In this document: piece by piece, positions 1 through 5,467 of the stretch
Layout of the letters: each line of letters opens with the position of its first letter
Numbering within the stretch: the first letter of the stretch is position 1
DNA from: Granulicella sp. UBA5172
GTDB taxonomy: Bacteria > Acidobacteriota > Terriglobia > Terriglobales > Acidobacteriaceae
Assembly: GCA_002413385.1 (NCBI GenBank)
Contig: DHWW01000290.1
Location: 1,652-7,265 of the forward strand
Direction: 5' to 3'
Length of the DNA: 5,614 nucleotides
Made by a program: the position numbers and the translations under genes
Notes under the pieces: model-generated
Seen by the model: the letters and a program-made list of their open reading frames with translations, nothing else
Told to the model about the DNA's origin: nothing
Database searches by the model: none

Positions 1-5
1 CAGGT

Positions 6-275
6 TTAGTCGAGCATCTGGAGATCTTTGCCCGGCTTGAAGCGAACGGCCTTGCCGGGTGCGATGGTGACCTCGGTTCCGGTGCGCGGATTGCGTCCGA
101 CTCCGGTTTTGCGAGGCTTGACGGTAAAGACTCCGAAGCCACGGAGTTCGATGCGGTCGCTGCTGCCGAGAGCCTTCTTCATGGCTTCAAAGATGGCGTC
201 CACGGCTGACTCAGCCTTGGTGCGGGGAAGGCCAGTGCGCTCGACTACCCGCTGGATTAGGTCCTGCTTGATCAA
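6..275 (-). CDS. HU/IHF-family nucleoid DNA-binding protein
   Basis: This is a small histone-like protein that binds and bends DNA as a dimer in the nucleoid. From a TTG start at 273-275 it is 89 residues, close to the usual 90 for HU. The N-terminal helices (about 3-38, with KQDLIQRVVERTGL) form the dimer body. GFGVF at 46-50 leads into the beta arms, and GRNPRTG at 60-66 carries the proline (P63) that intercalates between bases. The end, AVRFKPGKDL, is typical of the family. A longer frame opens at a GTG at 303-305 and adds ten residues (GGNSGRRPP-type) that do not look like HU. I prefer the TTG because AGGAAGG lies nine bases upstream, while the GTG has no ribosome site. It is divergent from dcd. 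HU versus an IHF-like subgroup cannot be settled by eye. The family call is very sure; the start is less so. Confidence 0.95.
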   Translation of the reverse strand: MIKQDLIQRVVERTGLPRTKAESAVDAIFEAMKKALGSSDRIELRGFGVFTVKPRKTGVGRNPRTGTEVTIAPGKAVRFKPGKDLQMLD

Positions 276-284
276 TGGAGGTCG

Positions 285-291
285 CCTTCCT
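285..291 (-). promoter_or_regulatory. Ribosome binding site that sets the HU start
   Basis: On the minus strand AGGAAGG lies nine bases before TTG 273-275. No comparable purine motif precedes the upstream GTG at 303-305, so this site favours the 89-residue HU protein. Confidence 0.6.
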
Positions 292-346
292 GAATTCCCG
301 CCCACTGGGGTGAGCGATTGTTTAACTGTTCCCAGCCTACACTGCG

Positions 347-375
347 ATGGTAGAAAGCCTGATTTGGGTTGTCAA
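347..375 (-). promoter_or_regulatory. Sigma-70-like promoter for the HU gene
   Basis: Read leftward, a perfect -35 TTGACA (370-375) is followed by a 17-base spacer and a -10 of TACCAT (347-352), which keeps the conserved T, A and final T. Transcription would start near 340, giving a leader of roughly 65 bases before the TTG start. A strong promoter fits an abundant nucleoid protein. It is predicted from consensus only. Confidence 0.6.
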
Positions 376-387
376 TTCTTTTGGGAG

Positions 388-415
388 GCAAGTTCTGGAT
401 TGCAAACGAACTTGC
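388..415. repeat. Perfect inverted repeat between HU and dcd
   Basis: GCAAGTTC at 388-395 is matched by its reverse complement GAACTTGC at 408-415 across a 12-base spacer. The spacer and right arm also contain TTGCAA at 400-405 and 412-417. The repeat sits about 95 bases before the dcd start and just upstream of the HU -35 box. No T-run follows, so an operator for a dimeric regulator is more likely than a terminator. The protein that might bind is unknown. The rest of the 276-509 gap holds only the HU promoter and leaders. Confidence 0.45.
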
Positions 416-509
416 AAGGCCCACAGGAGTTTGCGGTAGGCTCGAAGGGACGCAACATCCAAGTGAAAGGAATGCGCACGGAGGGGTAAGCCGTGACGTT
501 GGGAGACAG

Positions 510-1064
510 ATGTCTATCAAGAGCGATAAGTGGATTCGGAAGCAGGCCGTTGAGAACAAGATGATCGAACCGTTCTGCGAGAAGCAGGTCCGCGATGGCG
601 TGATCTCCTACGGGCTGTCCTCGTATGGATACGATCTGCGCGTGTCCAACGAGTTTAAGATTTTCACGAACGTGAACAGCGCGATCATCGATCCGAAGAA
701 CTTTGATGAGCGGTCGTTCGTGTCCGTGGAGGCGGATAGTATCATTGTTCCTCCCAACAGTTTCGCGCTTGCACGGTCGGTGGAGTACTTCAAGATTCCA
801 CGCGATGTGCTGACAATCTGCGTGGGCAAGAGCACGTATGCTCGCTGCGGCATTATTGTGAATGTGACGCCATTTGAGCCGGAATGGGAAGGATTTGTAA
901 CGCTGGAGATTTCGAATACGACGCCGCTGCCGGCGCGGATTTATGCGAACGAAGGGCTTTGCCAGATCCTGTTCTTCCAGAGCGATGAGGTGTGCGAGAC
1001 AAGCTATGGCGATCGCAAGGGCAAGTATCAGAAGCAGCAGGGCATCGTTCTGCCAAAGTTGTAA
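510..1064 (+). CDS. dcd: dCTP deaminase
   Basis: The enzyme deaminates dCTP to dUTP in the cytoplasm, feeding dUMP and then dTMP synthesis. The protein is 184 residues, near the usual 185-193. It has the trimeric dUTPase-like fold and belongs to the branch starting [10 protein letters not shown], with [10 protein letters not shown] at 33-42. The GKSTYARCG motif at 106-114 supplies the catalytic-loop Ser108 and Arg112. TLEISNTT at 131-138 supplies the catalytic Glu133. The nucleotide-closing C-terminus is GKYQKQQG at 171-178. The frame is open back to 369, but those 47 residues are unlike the family. ATG 510 follows GGGAGA at a short spacing and restores the canonical N-terminus. Whether the enzyme also has dUTPase activity, as some archaeal and mycobacterial homologues do, is not decidable here; the [11 protein letters not shown] segment looks like the plain deaminase branch. 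The gene is probably cotranscribed with the regulator 57 bp downstream, since no terminator is visible between them. Confidence 0.95.
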   Translation: MSIKSDKWIRKQAVENKMIEPFCEKQVRDGVISYGLSSYGYDLRVSNEFKIFTNVNSAIIDPKNFDERSFVSVEADSIIVPPNSFALARSVEYFKIPRDVLTICVGKSTYARCGIIVNVTPFEPEWEGFVTLEISNTTPLPARIYANEGLCQILFFQSDEVCETSYGDRKGKYQKQQGIVLPKL

Positions 1065-1121
1065 ATGGACCGCGAGGCGGAGATAGAAAAACCGCAGCCG
1101 GCGAAATGTGAGTCGTGACTT

Positions 1122-1787
1122 GTGACGAAACAGATCAGGGCGTGCATTGGAGTGGTCGCGAGTGATTCTCTGCGCTCGCTGGGGTTGATTGCGATCCTCG
1201 AGGATATTGCAGGGATCACAGCGTCAGCGCTGGAGTTGGCGGACATTTTCGGGGCGGATGGGTTCAACGTGCTGTTTCTGGATATGCGCGCGCCTCATGA
1301 CGCGATCCTCCAGGCGATCACACGGTTGCGGAGAGAGCGGCCAGCGGTGAAGCCGATTGTGATGGGTGAGCCTCTCGCGCCGGAACAGATTCAGTCGCTC
1401 ATCGGTGCCGGTGCCAAGGGGTTTCTGCTCGATACGGCAGGCATCAGCGAGATCAGTATGGCCGTGGAAATCGTGCTGGATGGATCGATCTGGGCTCCTC
1501 GCAAGGTGCTTGCGAGCCTGGTGGAGGCGGGAACGGCTGGAACATCGATTATGGGACCGCACCTGGGGACGAATCAGCTGATCGACGAGATGCTGACGGA
1601 TCGCGAGCGTGACGTGATGCATCTCTTGATGAGTGGGCGGTCCAATCGCGAGATTGCGTCGGCGATGGGGATCGAGCAGGCAACGGTGAAGGCGCATCTT
1701 GGCAGGATGCTGCGGAAGACTCGAGCTAGTAACCGGGTGGAATTGACGCTGCGGGCGATGGAAGAACGTGCCGGCGATATGAAATAA
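1122..1787 (+). CDS. LuxR/NarL-type response regulator with degenerate receiver
   Basis: This 221-residue protein has the two-domain layout of NarL/FixJ regulators. A receiver-like domain spans about 5-120 and a LuxR-type helix-turn-helix about 158-212 (LTDRERDVMHLL, SNREIASAMGI, TVKAHLGRMLRKT). The DNA-binding half is canonical. The receiver keeps the phospho-acceptor position as Asp54 (VLFLDMRAP). However, the acidic pair after strand 1 aligns with Ala13-Ser14, the switch Ser/Thr with Gly82, and the conserved Lys with Asp104 (GAKGFLLD). Normal Mg-dependent phosphorylation therefore looks impaired, and control by a ligand, partner or protein level is possible. No histidine kinase lies nearby. 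The start is GTG 1122; an in-frame TGA at 1116-1118 rules out an earlier one, and no clear Shine-Dalgarno precedes it, so coupling to dcd translation is plausible. Its target genes are not known. Confidence 0.88.
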   Translation: MTKQIRACIGVVASDSLRSLGLIAILEDIAGITASALELADIFGADGFNVLFLDMRAPHDAILQAITRLRRERPAVKPIVMGEPLAPEQIQSLIGAGAKGFLLDTAGISEISMAVEIVLDGSIWAPRKVLASLVEAGTAGTSIMGPHLGTNQLIDEMLTDRERDVMHLLMSGRSNREIASAMGIEQATVKAHLGRMLRKTRASNRVELTLRAMEERAGDMK

Positions 1788-1936
1788 CGCAGAATACCAC
1801 TGAAGGCTTTCAAGGTTATGTAGGGATATCACCGAGTTGAGGGTATTTTGTGCTCAAAGGTCTACATTCCTAGGTACTCTTGTAACTACCGGTGGTCATA
1901 GCGCATAGTTGAAAGCAGTACAAACCTGGGAGAATC

Positions 1937-1986
1937 GGGTTGCAAGGGCACGCTGGAGACAGTCGACGCTTGCAACCCACTTTTTT
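1937..1986 (+). terminator. Hairpin with T-run: terminator or attenuator
   Basis: GGGTTGCAAG (1937-1946) pairs perfectly with CTTGCAACCC (1969-1978). Two bases later a run of six T follows (1981-1986), as in a rightward intrinsic terminator. The 22-base loop is long for a classic terminator. It could end transcripts from dcd and the regulator, 150 bases after the regulator's stop, or act as an attenuator in the SYLF leader. The two arms also carry TTGCAA, so a paired operator is a third reading. Confidence 0.5.
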
Positions 1987-2000
1987 GCTCGATGCAACCT

Positions 2001-2018
2001 ACGGTAGGCTGCTGCCGT
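2001..2018 (+). other. Small hairpin in the SYLF leader
   Basis: ACGGTAG (2001-2007) and CTGCCGT (2012-2018) can form a seven-pair stem with one G-U pair around a four-base loop. No T-run follows. It lies about 70 bases before the SYLF start and could shape or protect the leader. Its function is unknown and chance formation is possible. Confidence 0.3.
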
Positions 2019-2088
2019 CAGATTGAGGGTGTGGAGGGGATAAATTTCCTACCGCAATCTGCTTTTGTACGATACGAAAGGTTATGAA

Positions 2089-2787
2089 ATGAAAAAGGGT
2101 ATTGGAGTTCTTTGTGCGCTGGCGATGACCGTGGGCGTGGTATCCGTCAAGGCTCAGGATTTGAGCAAGTTGAATGATCGGCTGATGGACGCGACCGGCG
2201 TGATTGAAGAGGTGATGGCGACACCGGATAGGGCGATTCCGCAGTCGATTCTGGCGGGTGCAGCGTGCGTGGTGGTCATTCCCAAGTACAAAAAGGGAGC
2301 GTTTGTGATTGGCGCACAGTATGGTCAGGGTGTAGCGACGTGCCGCACGCCTCGGGGCTGGAGCGCTCCGGTGTTTGTGCAGTTGGCCGGCGGCAGCTTT
2401 GGCTGGCAGATTGGCGGACAGTCGACGGATCTGGTTCTGGTCGCGATGAATCAGCACGGTCTGCAGGACATGCTGAGGAACAAGTTCAAGCTGGGTGCCG
2501 ATGCGGCAGCGTCTGCTGGCCCGGTAGGGCGCAATGCGCAGGGTCGTACGGACTGGAAGATGAGTGCTGAGTTCCTGACCTACTCTCGCAGCAAGGGTTT
2601 GTTCGCCGGTATCGATCTCGATGGAACGGTGTTGTCGCAGAATCAAGATGAGACTCGCACCGAGTATGGCTCGAACGTACCGTTTGAAGAGGTGCTGCGC
2701 GGGCAGGTTCCGGCGCATGAGAACGCGCGTCGCTTCGTTCACACGATTGCGAAGTACTTCGTGGTGTCGAAGAACAACCAGGACTAA
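2089..2787 (+). CDS. Exported SYLF (Ysc84-like) domain protein
   Basis: This 232-residue protein begins with a Sec signal peptide: MKK, a hydrophobic stretch to about residue 20, and a likely cut after VKA at 22. Cys9 is too early for a lipobox. The remainder is one SYLF/Ysc84 domain. Recognisable parts are the SILAGAACVVVIPKYKKG region (53-70), GGSFGWQIGGQSTDLVLVAM (101-120) and TYSRSKGLFAGIDLDGTVL (164-182). In eukaryotes this domain binds membrane phosphoinositides. In bacteria its role is poorly defined; a periplasmic or envelope lipid-binding role is inferred. ATG 2089 is preferred over an in-frame start at 2065 because it follows GAAAGG by seven bases and gives a clean signal peptide. 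The gene appears monocistronic, with its own leader and a strong terminator. The domain call is sure; the function is not. Confidence 0.9.
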   Translation: MKKGIGVLCALAMTVGVVSVKAQDLSKLNDRLMDATGVIEEVMATPDRAIPQSILAGAACVVVIPKYKKGAFVIGAQYGQGVATCRTPRGWSAPVFVQLAGGSFGWQIGGQSTDLVLVAMNQHGLQDMLRNKFKLGADAAASAGPVGRNAQGRTDWKMSAEFLTYSRSKGLFAGIDLDGTVLSQNQDETRTEYGSNVPFEEVLRGQVPAHENARRFVHTIAKYFVVSKNNQD

Positions 2788-2813
2788 TCACCCGAACAGC
2801 GTGATGGAAGTTG

Positions 2814-2849
2814 GAGAGGGGACGGCTTTGGCCGTCTCCTCTTTTTTTT
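2814..2849 (+). terminator. Intrinsic terminator after the SYLF gene
   Basis: GAGGGGACGGC (2816-2826) pairs with GCCGTCTCCTC (2831-2841) as an 11-base-pair stem with one G-U pair and a TTTG loop. Eight T follow directly (2842-2849). It begins 26 bases after the SYLF stop and separates that gene from the acyltransferase operon. Confidence 0.92.
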
Positions 2850-2901
2850 GGCGCTACCGGATGATGCGGATTCAGGGTGAAGTTGCGTACACTGGCTTTG
2901 G

Positions 2902-3846
2902 TTGGAGAACGCAATTCAGAACGAGCCTGTAAGGCAGATCACGCTGCGCGAGCGACTGGAGAACCGGGCGCTGCGGCTGATGGTGGGTGCGATCGGGCTG
3001 TTGCCGCGGAGTGTGGCGAGAGCTGTGGGCGCAGGCATTGGTGCGGCAGCGTGGAGGCTGCTGGGCAGGCTTCGCGCCGTGGGCATGCGTAACCTGGAGC
3101 TGGCGTTTCCGGAGAAGTCCGAGGCGGAGCGGAAGGCGATCCTGCGCGGTGTTTATCGGTCGCTGGGATGGGAGGTCGGCGAGTTCTGCAAGATGAGTGG
3201 GTATACGGCGGAGCAGGCATCGGCGTTTATTCGCTACGACGGGCTGGAGCACTATCTTGCGGCGCGGGAGAAGGGTAAGGGCGTGCTGGTGCTGACCGGG
3301 CATCTGGGGGCGTGGGAGCTTTCGAGCTTCTATCATTCGCTGAGGGGGTATCCGATGTCGCTGGTGATTCGGCGGCTGGATAATCCGCTGGTGGATGCGT
3401 TTGTGAACAGGATTCGGTGTCTGCATGGCAATCGGGTGATCCACAAAGACGATTTTGCGCGGGGTCTGCTGACGTCGATGCAGCGGGGTGAGACGGTGGG
3501 AATTTTGATGGACACCAATATGACTCCTCCGCAGGGAGTGTTTGTCCCCTACTTCGGCGTGGAGGCGTGCACGGCTTCGGGGCTGGCGCGCGTGGCGTTG
3601 CATTCGGGAGCGGCGGTGCTGCCGGGGTTCCTGGTGTGGGAGGCGGCAGAGCAGAAATATGTGCTGCGGTTTGGGGAGCAGTTGGAGTTGATTCGCGGCG
3701 GCAACGCGGCGCAGGATATTGTTGCAAATACGGCGCTGTTTACGGCGACGATTGAGGCGTATGTGCGGCGTTATCCTGAGCAGTGGTTGTGGGTGCACCG
3801 GAGATGGAAGACACGGCCCGAGGGCGAAAGGAAGTTGTATTCGTGA
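2902..3846 (+). CDS. LpxL/HtrB-like lysophospholipid acyltransferase
   Basis: This 314-residue protein belongs to the lipid A late-acyltransferase family, which transfers acyl chains onto lipid A precursors at the inner membrane. The HX4(D/E) catalytic motif is HLGAWE, with His134 and Glu139. Other family marks are [12 protein letters not shown] (62-73), a [13 protein letters not shown] segment (160-172), GILMDTNM with VFVPYFG downstream (200-219), and the closing [15 protein letters not shown] (292-306). The hydrophobic stretch near residues 25-55 may anchor it to the membrane. The start is uncertain. TTG 2902 is the first possible codon after an in-frame TGA at 2878 and keeps the TLRERLE segment, but it lacks a clear ribosome site. 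ATG at codon 27 would cut that segment off. A -10-like TACACT at 2888-2893 would make the transcript nearly leaderless. The stop overlaps the lpxD start, so the two are likely translated together. The acyl chain and acceptor cannot be read from the sequence. Confidence 0.88.
   Translation: MENAIQNEPVRQITLRERLENRALRLMVGAIGLLPRSVARAVGAGIGAAAWRLLGRLRAVGMRNLELAFPEKSEAERKAILRGVYRSLGWEVGEFCKMSGYTAEQASAFIRYDGLEHYLAAREKGKGVLVLTGHLGAWELSSFYHSLRGYPMSLVIRRLDNPLVDAFVNRIRCLHGNRVIHKDDFARGLLTSMQRGETVGILMDTNMTPPQGVFVPYFGVEACTASGLARVALHSGAAVLPGFLVWEAAEQKYVLRFGEQLELIRGGNAAQDIVANTALFTATIEAYVRRYPEQWLWVHRRWKTRPEGERKLYS
3827..3834 (+). promoter_or_regulatory. Ribosome binding site that sets the lpxD start
   Basis: AAAGGAAG inside the 3' end of the acyltransferase gene lies eight bases before GTG 3843. 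It supports a start overlapping the upstream stop over the upstream in-frame start at 3783. Confidence 0.7.
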
Positions 3847-4793
3847 GTAAGCCAGGCATCACGATCAAAGGGATTGAAGAGCTGCTCGGTCTGGAGGAAA
3901 GCGGGGAGGAGCGAGAGTTTTCGCGCCTGTCCGGTTACGAGGAGGCCGACGCGAGCTCGATTGTGTTCGCAGAGGATCAGACAGCACTCGCGAAGGCTCT
4001 TGCGAGCTCGGCAGGGCTTATCTTTGCTCCCATCGGTGCTCCCATCGGTGCTCCAATCGGGGTCGTGCACGAAGAGGATGCGCGCGTACTGCAGGTGAAA
4101 TATCCGAAGCACGCGTTTGCGCTGTGCGGACGGTGGATGGATGGGTTTGAGCCGGTGGTGATTCATCCCTCAGCGGTCATCGATGCAGGGGCTTCGGTGG
4201 GTTGCGGTACTTCTGTCGGCGCTGGAACGGTGATCGAAGGCGGAGCGATCGTGGGGGAAGGTTGCACGATTGCGAGCAATGTCACGATTTACGGCAGTGT
4301 GGTCATCGGGGATCGTGTGCTGGTGCAGTCAGGTGCAGTTTTGGGGGCGATGGGGTTTGGTTATGTGCGCGGAGAGGATGGCAGCTATGTCAGGTTTCCG
4401 CAGCAGGGGCGGCTGGTGATCGAGGACGAGGTGGAGATTGGCGCGAATACGACGATTGACCGCGGCGCGCTGGGAGAGACGCGGATTGGGCGCGGCACGA
4501 AGATCGACAACCAGGTGCATATTGGGCACAACTGCAGGATTGGGAAGAACGTGGTGATGGCGGCGCAGGTGGGGATTTCTGGATCGTGCGTGGTGGAGGA
4601 TGGAGCGGTGCTGGCCGGGCAGGTGGGGCTGGGCGATCATGTGCATATTGGGCCGGGAGTGATTCTGGGCGGAGCTGCCGGGGTGTTTCCGGGCAAGCAC
4701 CTGGAGGGGCCGGGGCAGATGTTTATGGGCGTGCCTGCGGAGCCGGTGAAGGAATATCTGAAGACGATGGCGCGGGTGCGGCGTCTGAAATAG
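3843..4793 (+). CDS. lpxD: UDP-3-O-acylglucosamine N-acyltransferase (LpxD)
   Basis: LpxD adds the second 3-hydroxyacyl chain, from acyl-ACP to the amine of UDP-3-O-acylglucosamine, the third step of lipid A synthesis. The 316-residue protein (E. coli LpxD has 341) has an N-terminal uridine-binding-type domain at about 1-75. A left-handed beta-helix of hexapeptide repeats runs from about 107 to 285, and a short helix closes the protein. [31 protein letters not shown] and [13 protein letters not shown] match LpxD closely. The catalytic histidine is His229 in [14 protein letters not shown]. The start GTG 3843 overlaps the acyltransferase stop as GTGA and has AAAGGAAG eight bases upstream. The frame is open further back to 3783, but that part is overlapping acyltransferase sequence. 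Oddities are three APIG repeats at residues 62-73 and a C-terminus shorter than in E. coli. LpxD is the clear call, though some genomes carry more than one lpxD-like gene. Confidence 0.93.
   Translation: MSKPGITIKGIEELLGLEESGEEREFSRLSGYEEADASSIVFAEDQTALAKALASSAGLIFAPIGAPIGAPIGVVHEEDARVLQVKYPKHAFALCGRWMDGFEPVVIHPSAVIDAGASVGCGTSVGAGTVIEGGAIVGEGCTIASNVTIYGSVVIGDRVLVQSGAVLGAMGFGYVRGEDGSYVRFPQQGRLVIEDEVEIGANTTIDRGALGETRIGRGTKIDNQVHIGHNCRIGKNVVMAAQVGISGSCVVEDGAVLAGQVGLGDHVHIGPGVILGGAAGVFPGKHLEGPGQMFMGVPAEPVKEYLKTMARVRRLK
4026..4061 (+). repeat. In-frame 12-bp tandem repeat in lpxD
   Basis: Three consecutive 12-base units lie at 4026-4037, 4038-4049 and 4050-4061. The first two are identical (GCTCCCATCGGT) and the third differs at two positions. 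Each encodes Ala-Pro-Ile-Gly. They fall near the end of the N-terminal domain, before the beta-helix. Copy-number change would keep the frame. Confidence 0.9.
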
Positions 4794-4811
4794 TGGTTAG
4801 TGGTTAGTGAG
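4791..4811 (+). repeat. 7-bp tandem repeat at the lpxD stop
   Basis: TAGTGGT occurs at 4791-4797 and 4798-4804, followed by an imperfect third unit TAGTGAG at 4805-4811. The first unit contains the lpxD stop codon TAG, and the last supplies the GAGG that may serve as ribosome site for the next gene. It is a short slippage-prone array with no known function. Confidence 0.75.
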
Positions 4812-4816
4812 GCGTT

Positions 4817-5467
4817 GTGGCGATTGTGGTGGTTGGCGGGCATACGCGGAATATTGGGAAGACGAGCGTGGTTGCTGGCCTGATCGCGGCGCTGCCGGAG
4901 ATGCGGTGGACGGCGATCAAGATTACACAGTTTGGGCATGGGGTGTGCTCGGCGAATGGGGAGCCGTGTGATTGCGAGACGGCCGACCACACGATTGCGA
5001 TCAGCGAGGAGCGCGATGCGGCGAGCGGGACGGATACGTCGCGGTACCTGGCGGCGGGGGCGGCGCGGTCCTTCTGGGTGAGGACGCAACAGGGGCAGTT
5101 GAATGAGGCGATGCCGCGGGTGCGGGCGCTGCTGGCGGAGGCGGAGAATGCGATGGTGGAGTCGAACAGCGTGCTGCGATTTCTGCGGCCCGATCTTTCA
5201 CTGAGCGTGCTGGATCCATCGATCAGCGACTTCAAGGCGTCGGCGATGCGGTATCTGGATCGTGTGGATGCGTTGATTGTGCCGGAGGGGGCGGAGTTTG
5301 GCGAGGCCTGGGAGGGGGTGTCCGGACGGCTAATCGAGAGCAAGCGACGATTTCGTTTTCGTGCGCCGGAGTATTGCAGTGCGGAACTGATTGCGTTCGT
5401 GGCGGAGCGGCTGGGAGCTGTGCAGACGGGCGCTGTGCAGACGTTAGATGCTTTGGACGGGCAGTGA
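4817..5467 (+). CDS. MobB-like P-loop NTPase
   Basis: This 216-residue protein is likely a soluble nucleotide-binding protein. GGHTRNIGKTS at 7-17 is a P-loop whose spacing (G-x5-GKT) recalls the BioD/CobQ group. WTAIKITQFGHG (31-42) matches the IKH strand of MobB, and GTDTSRYLAAGA (71-82) aligns without gaps with the KDSYELRKAGA segment of E. coli MobB. VESNS (114-118) sits where MobB has VEGF. MobB is the GTP-binding partner in molybdopterin guanine dinucleotide synthesis, but no molybdenum-cofactor gene is visible here, so that function is not claimed. A C-x6-C-x-C cluster (Cys44, Cys51, Cys53) may bind a metal. The GTG start lies 23 bases after the lpxD stop, with a closely spaced GAGG. 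Near the C-terminus GAVQT is duplicated. The P-loop family is fairly sure; the substrate is unknown. Confidence 0.75.
   Translation: MAIVVVGGHTRNIGKTSVVAGLIAALPEMRWTAIKITQFGHGVCSANGEPCDCETADHTIAISEERDAASGTDTSRYLAAGAARSFWVRTQQGQLNEAMPRVRALLAEAENAMVESNSVLRFLRPDLSLSVLDPSISDFKASAMRYLDRVDALIVPEGAEFGEAWEGVSGRLIESKRRFRFRAPEYCSAELIAFVAERLGAVQTGAVQTLDALDGQ
5417..5443 (+). repeat. Short direct repeat at the 3' end of the NTPase gene
   Basis: GCTGTGCAGACG occurs at 5417-5428 and again at 5432-5443, a 15-base period that duplicates the residues GAVQT. The second copy ends exactly where the opposing gene's stop codon begins. Confidence 0.8.

Larger units (their letters stand above)
1788..2088. other. Intergenic region and SYLF gene leader
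   Basis: This is 301 bases without a credible gene. A weak promoter-like pair, TTGTAA (1880-1885) and CATAGT (1904-1909) at 18-base spacing, could serve the SYLF gene. If so, the T-tailed hairpin at 1937-1986 lies in its leader. A near-palindrome ACTACCGGTGGT occupies 1885-1896. A small hairpin lies at 2001-2018, and CAGATTG (2019-2025) can pair with CAATCTG (2055-2061). GAAAGG at 2076-2081 is the ribosome site for the SYLF gene, seven bases before its ATG. Confidence 0.5.

Noticed and set aside
388..415. LexA-type SOS box reading of the GTTC/GAAC repeat
   Set aside because: The 12-base spacing between GTTC and GAAC does not fit the usual LexA spacings.
369..509. Upstream in-frame extension of dcd adding 47 residues
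   Set aside because: The added residues do not resemble the dCTP deaminase family, the canonical [10 protein letters not shown] start lies at 510, and the stretch contains the inverted repeat and leader.
1224..1832. Long leftward open frame opposite the response regulator
   Set aside because: Its residues are Arg/His/Leu-rich, as expected of an antisense shadow of a GC-rich gene, with no recognisable domain. The plus-strand frame has a clear two-domain protein.
1999..2742. Leftward 247-residue frame opposite the SYLF gene
   Set aside because: Antisense shadow with no domain; the plus strand has a signal peptide, SYLF motifs, a ribosome site and a terminator.
2872..3798. Leftward 308-residue frame opposite the acyltransferase
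   Set aside because: Composition is His/Arg/Pro/Gln-rich without motifs, while the plus strand shows a full LpxL-like protein.
3783..3842. Upstream extension of lpxD by 20 residues
   Set aside because: It overlaps the conserved C-terminus of the acyltransferase, and the GTG at 3843 has a good ribosome site and the usual four-base overlap.
4026..4061. CRISPR or larger satellite array
   Set aside because: Units are only 12 bp, contiguous without spacers, and in frame within lpxD.
4329..5343. Leftward frames opposite lpxD and the NTPase gene
   Set aside because: Low-complexity antisense shadows; the hexapeptide repeats of LpxD and the P-loop on the plus strand explain the coding signal.
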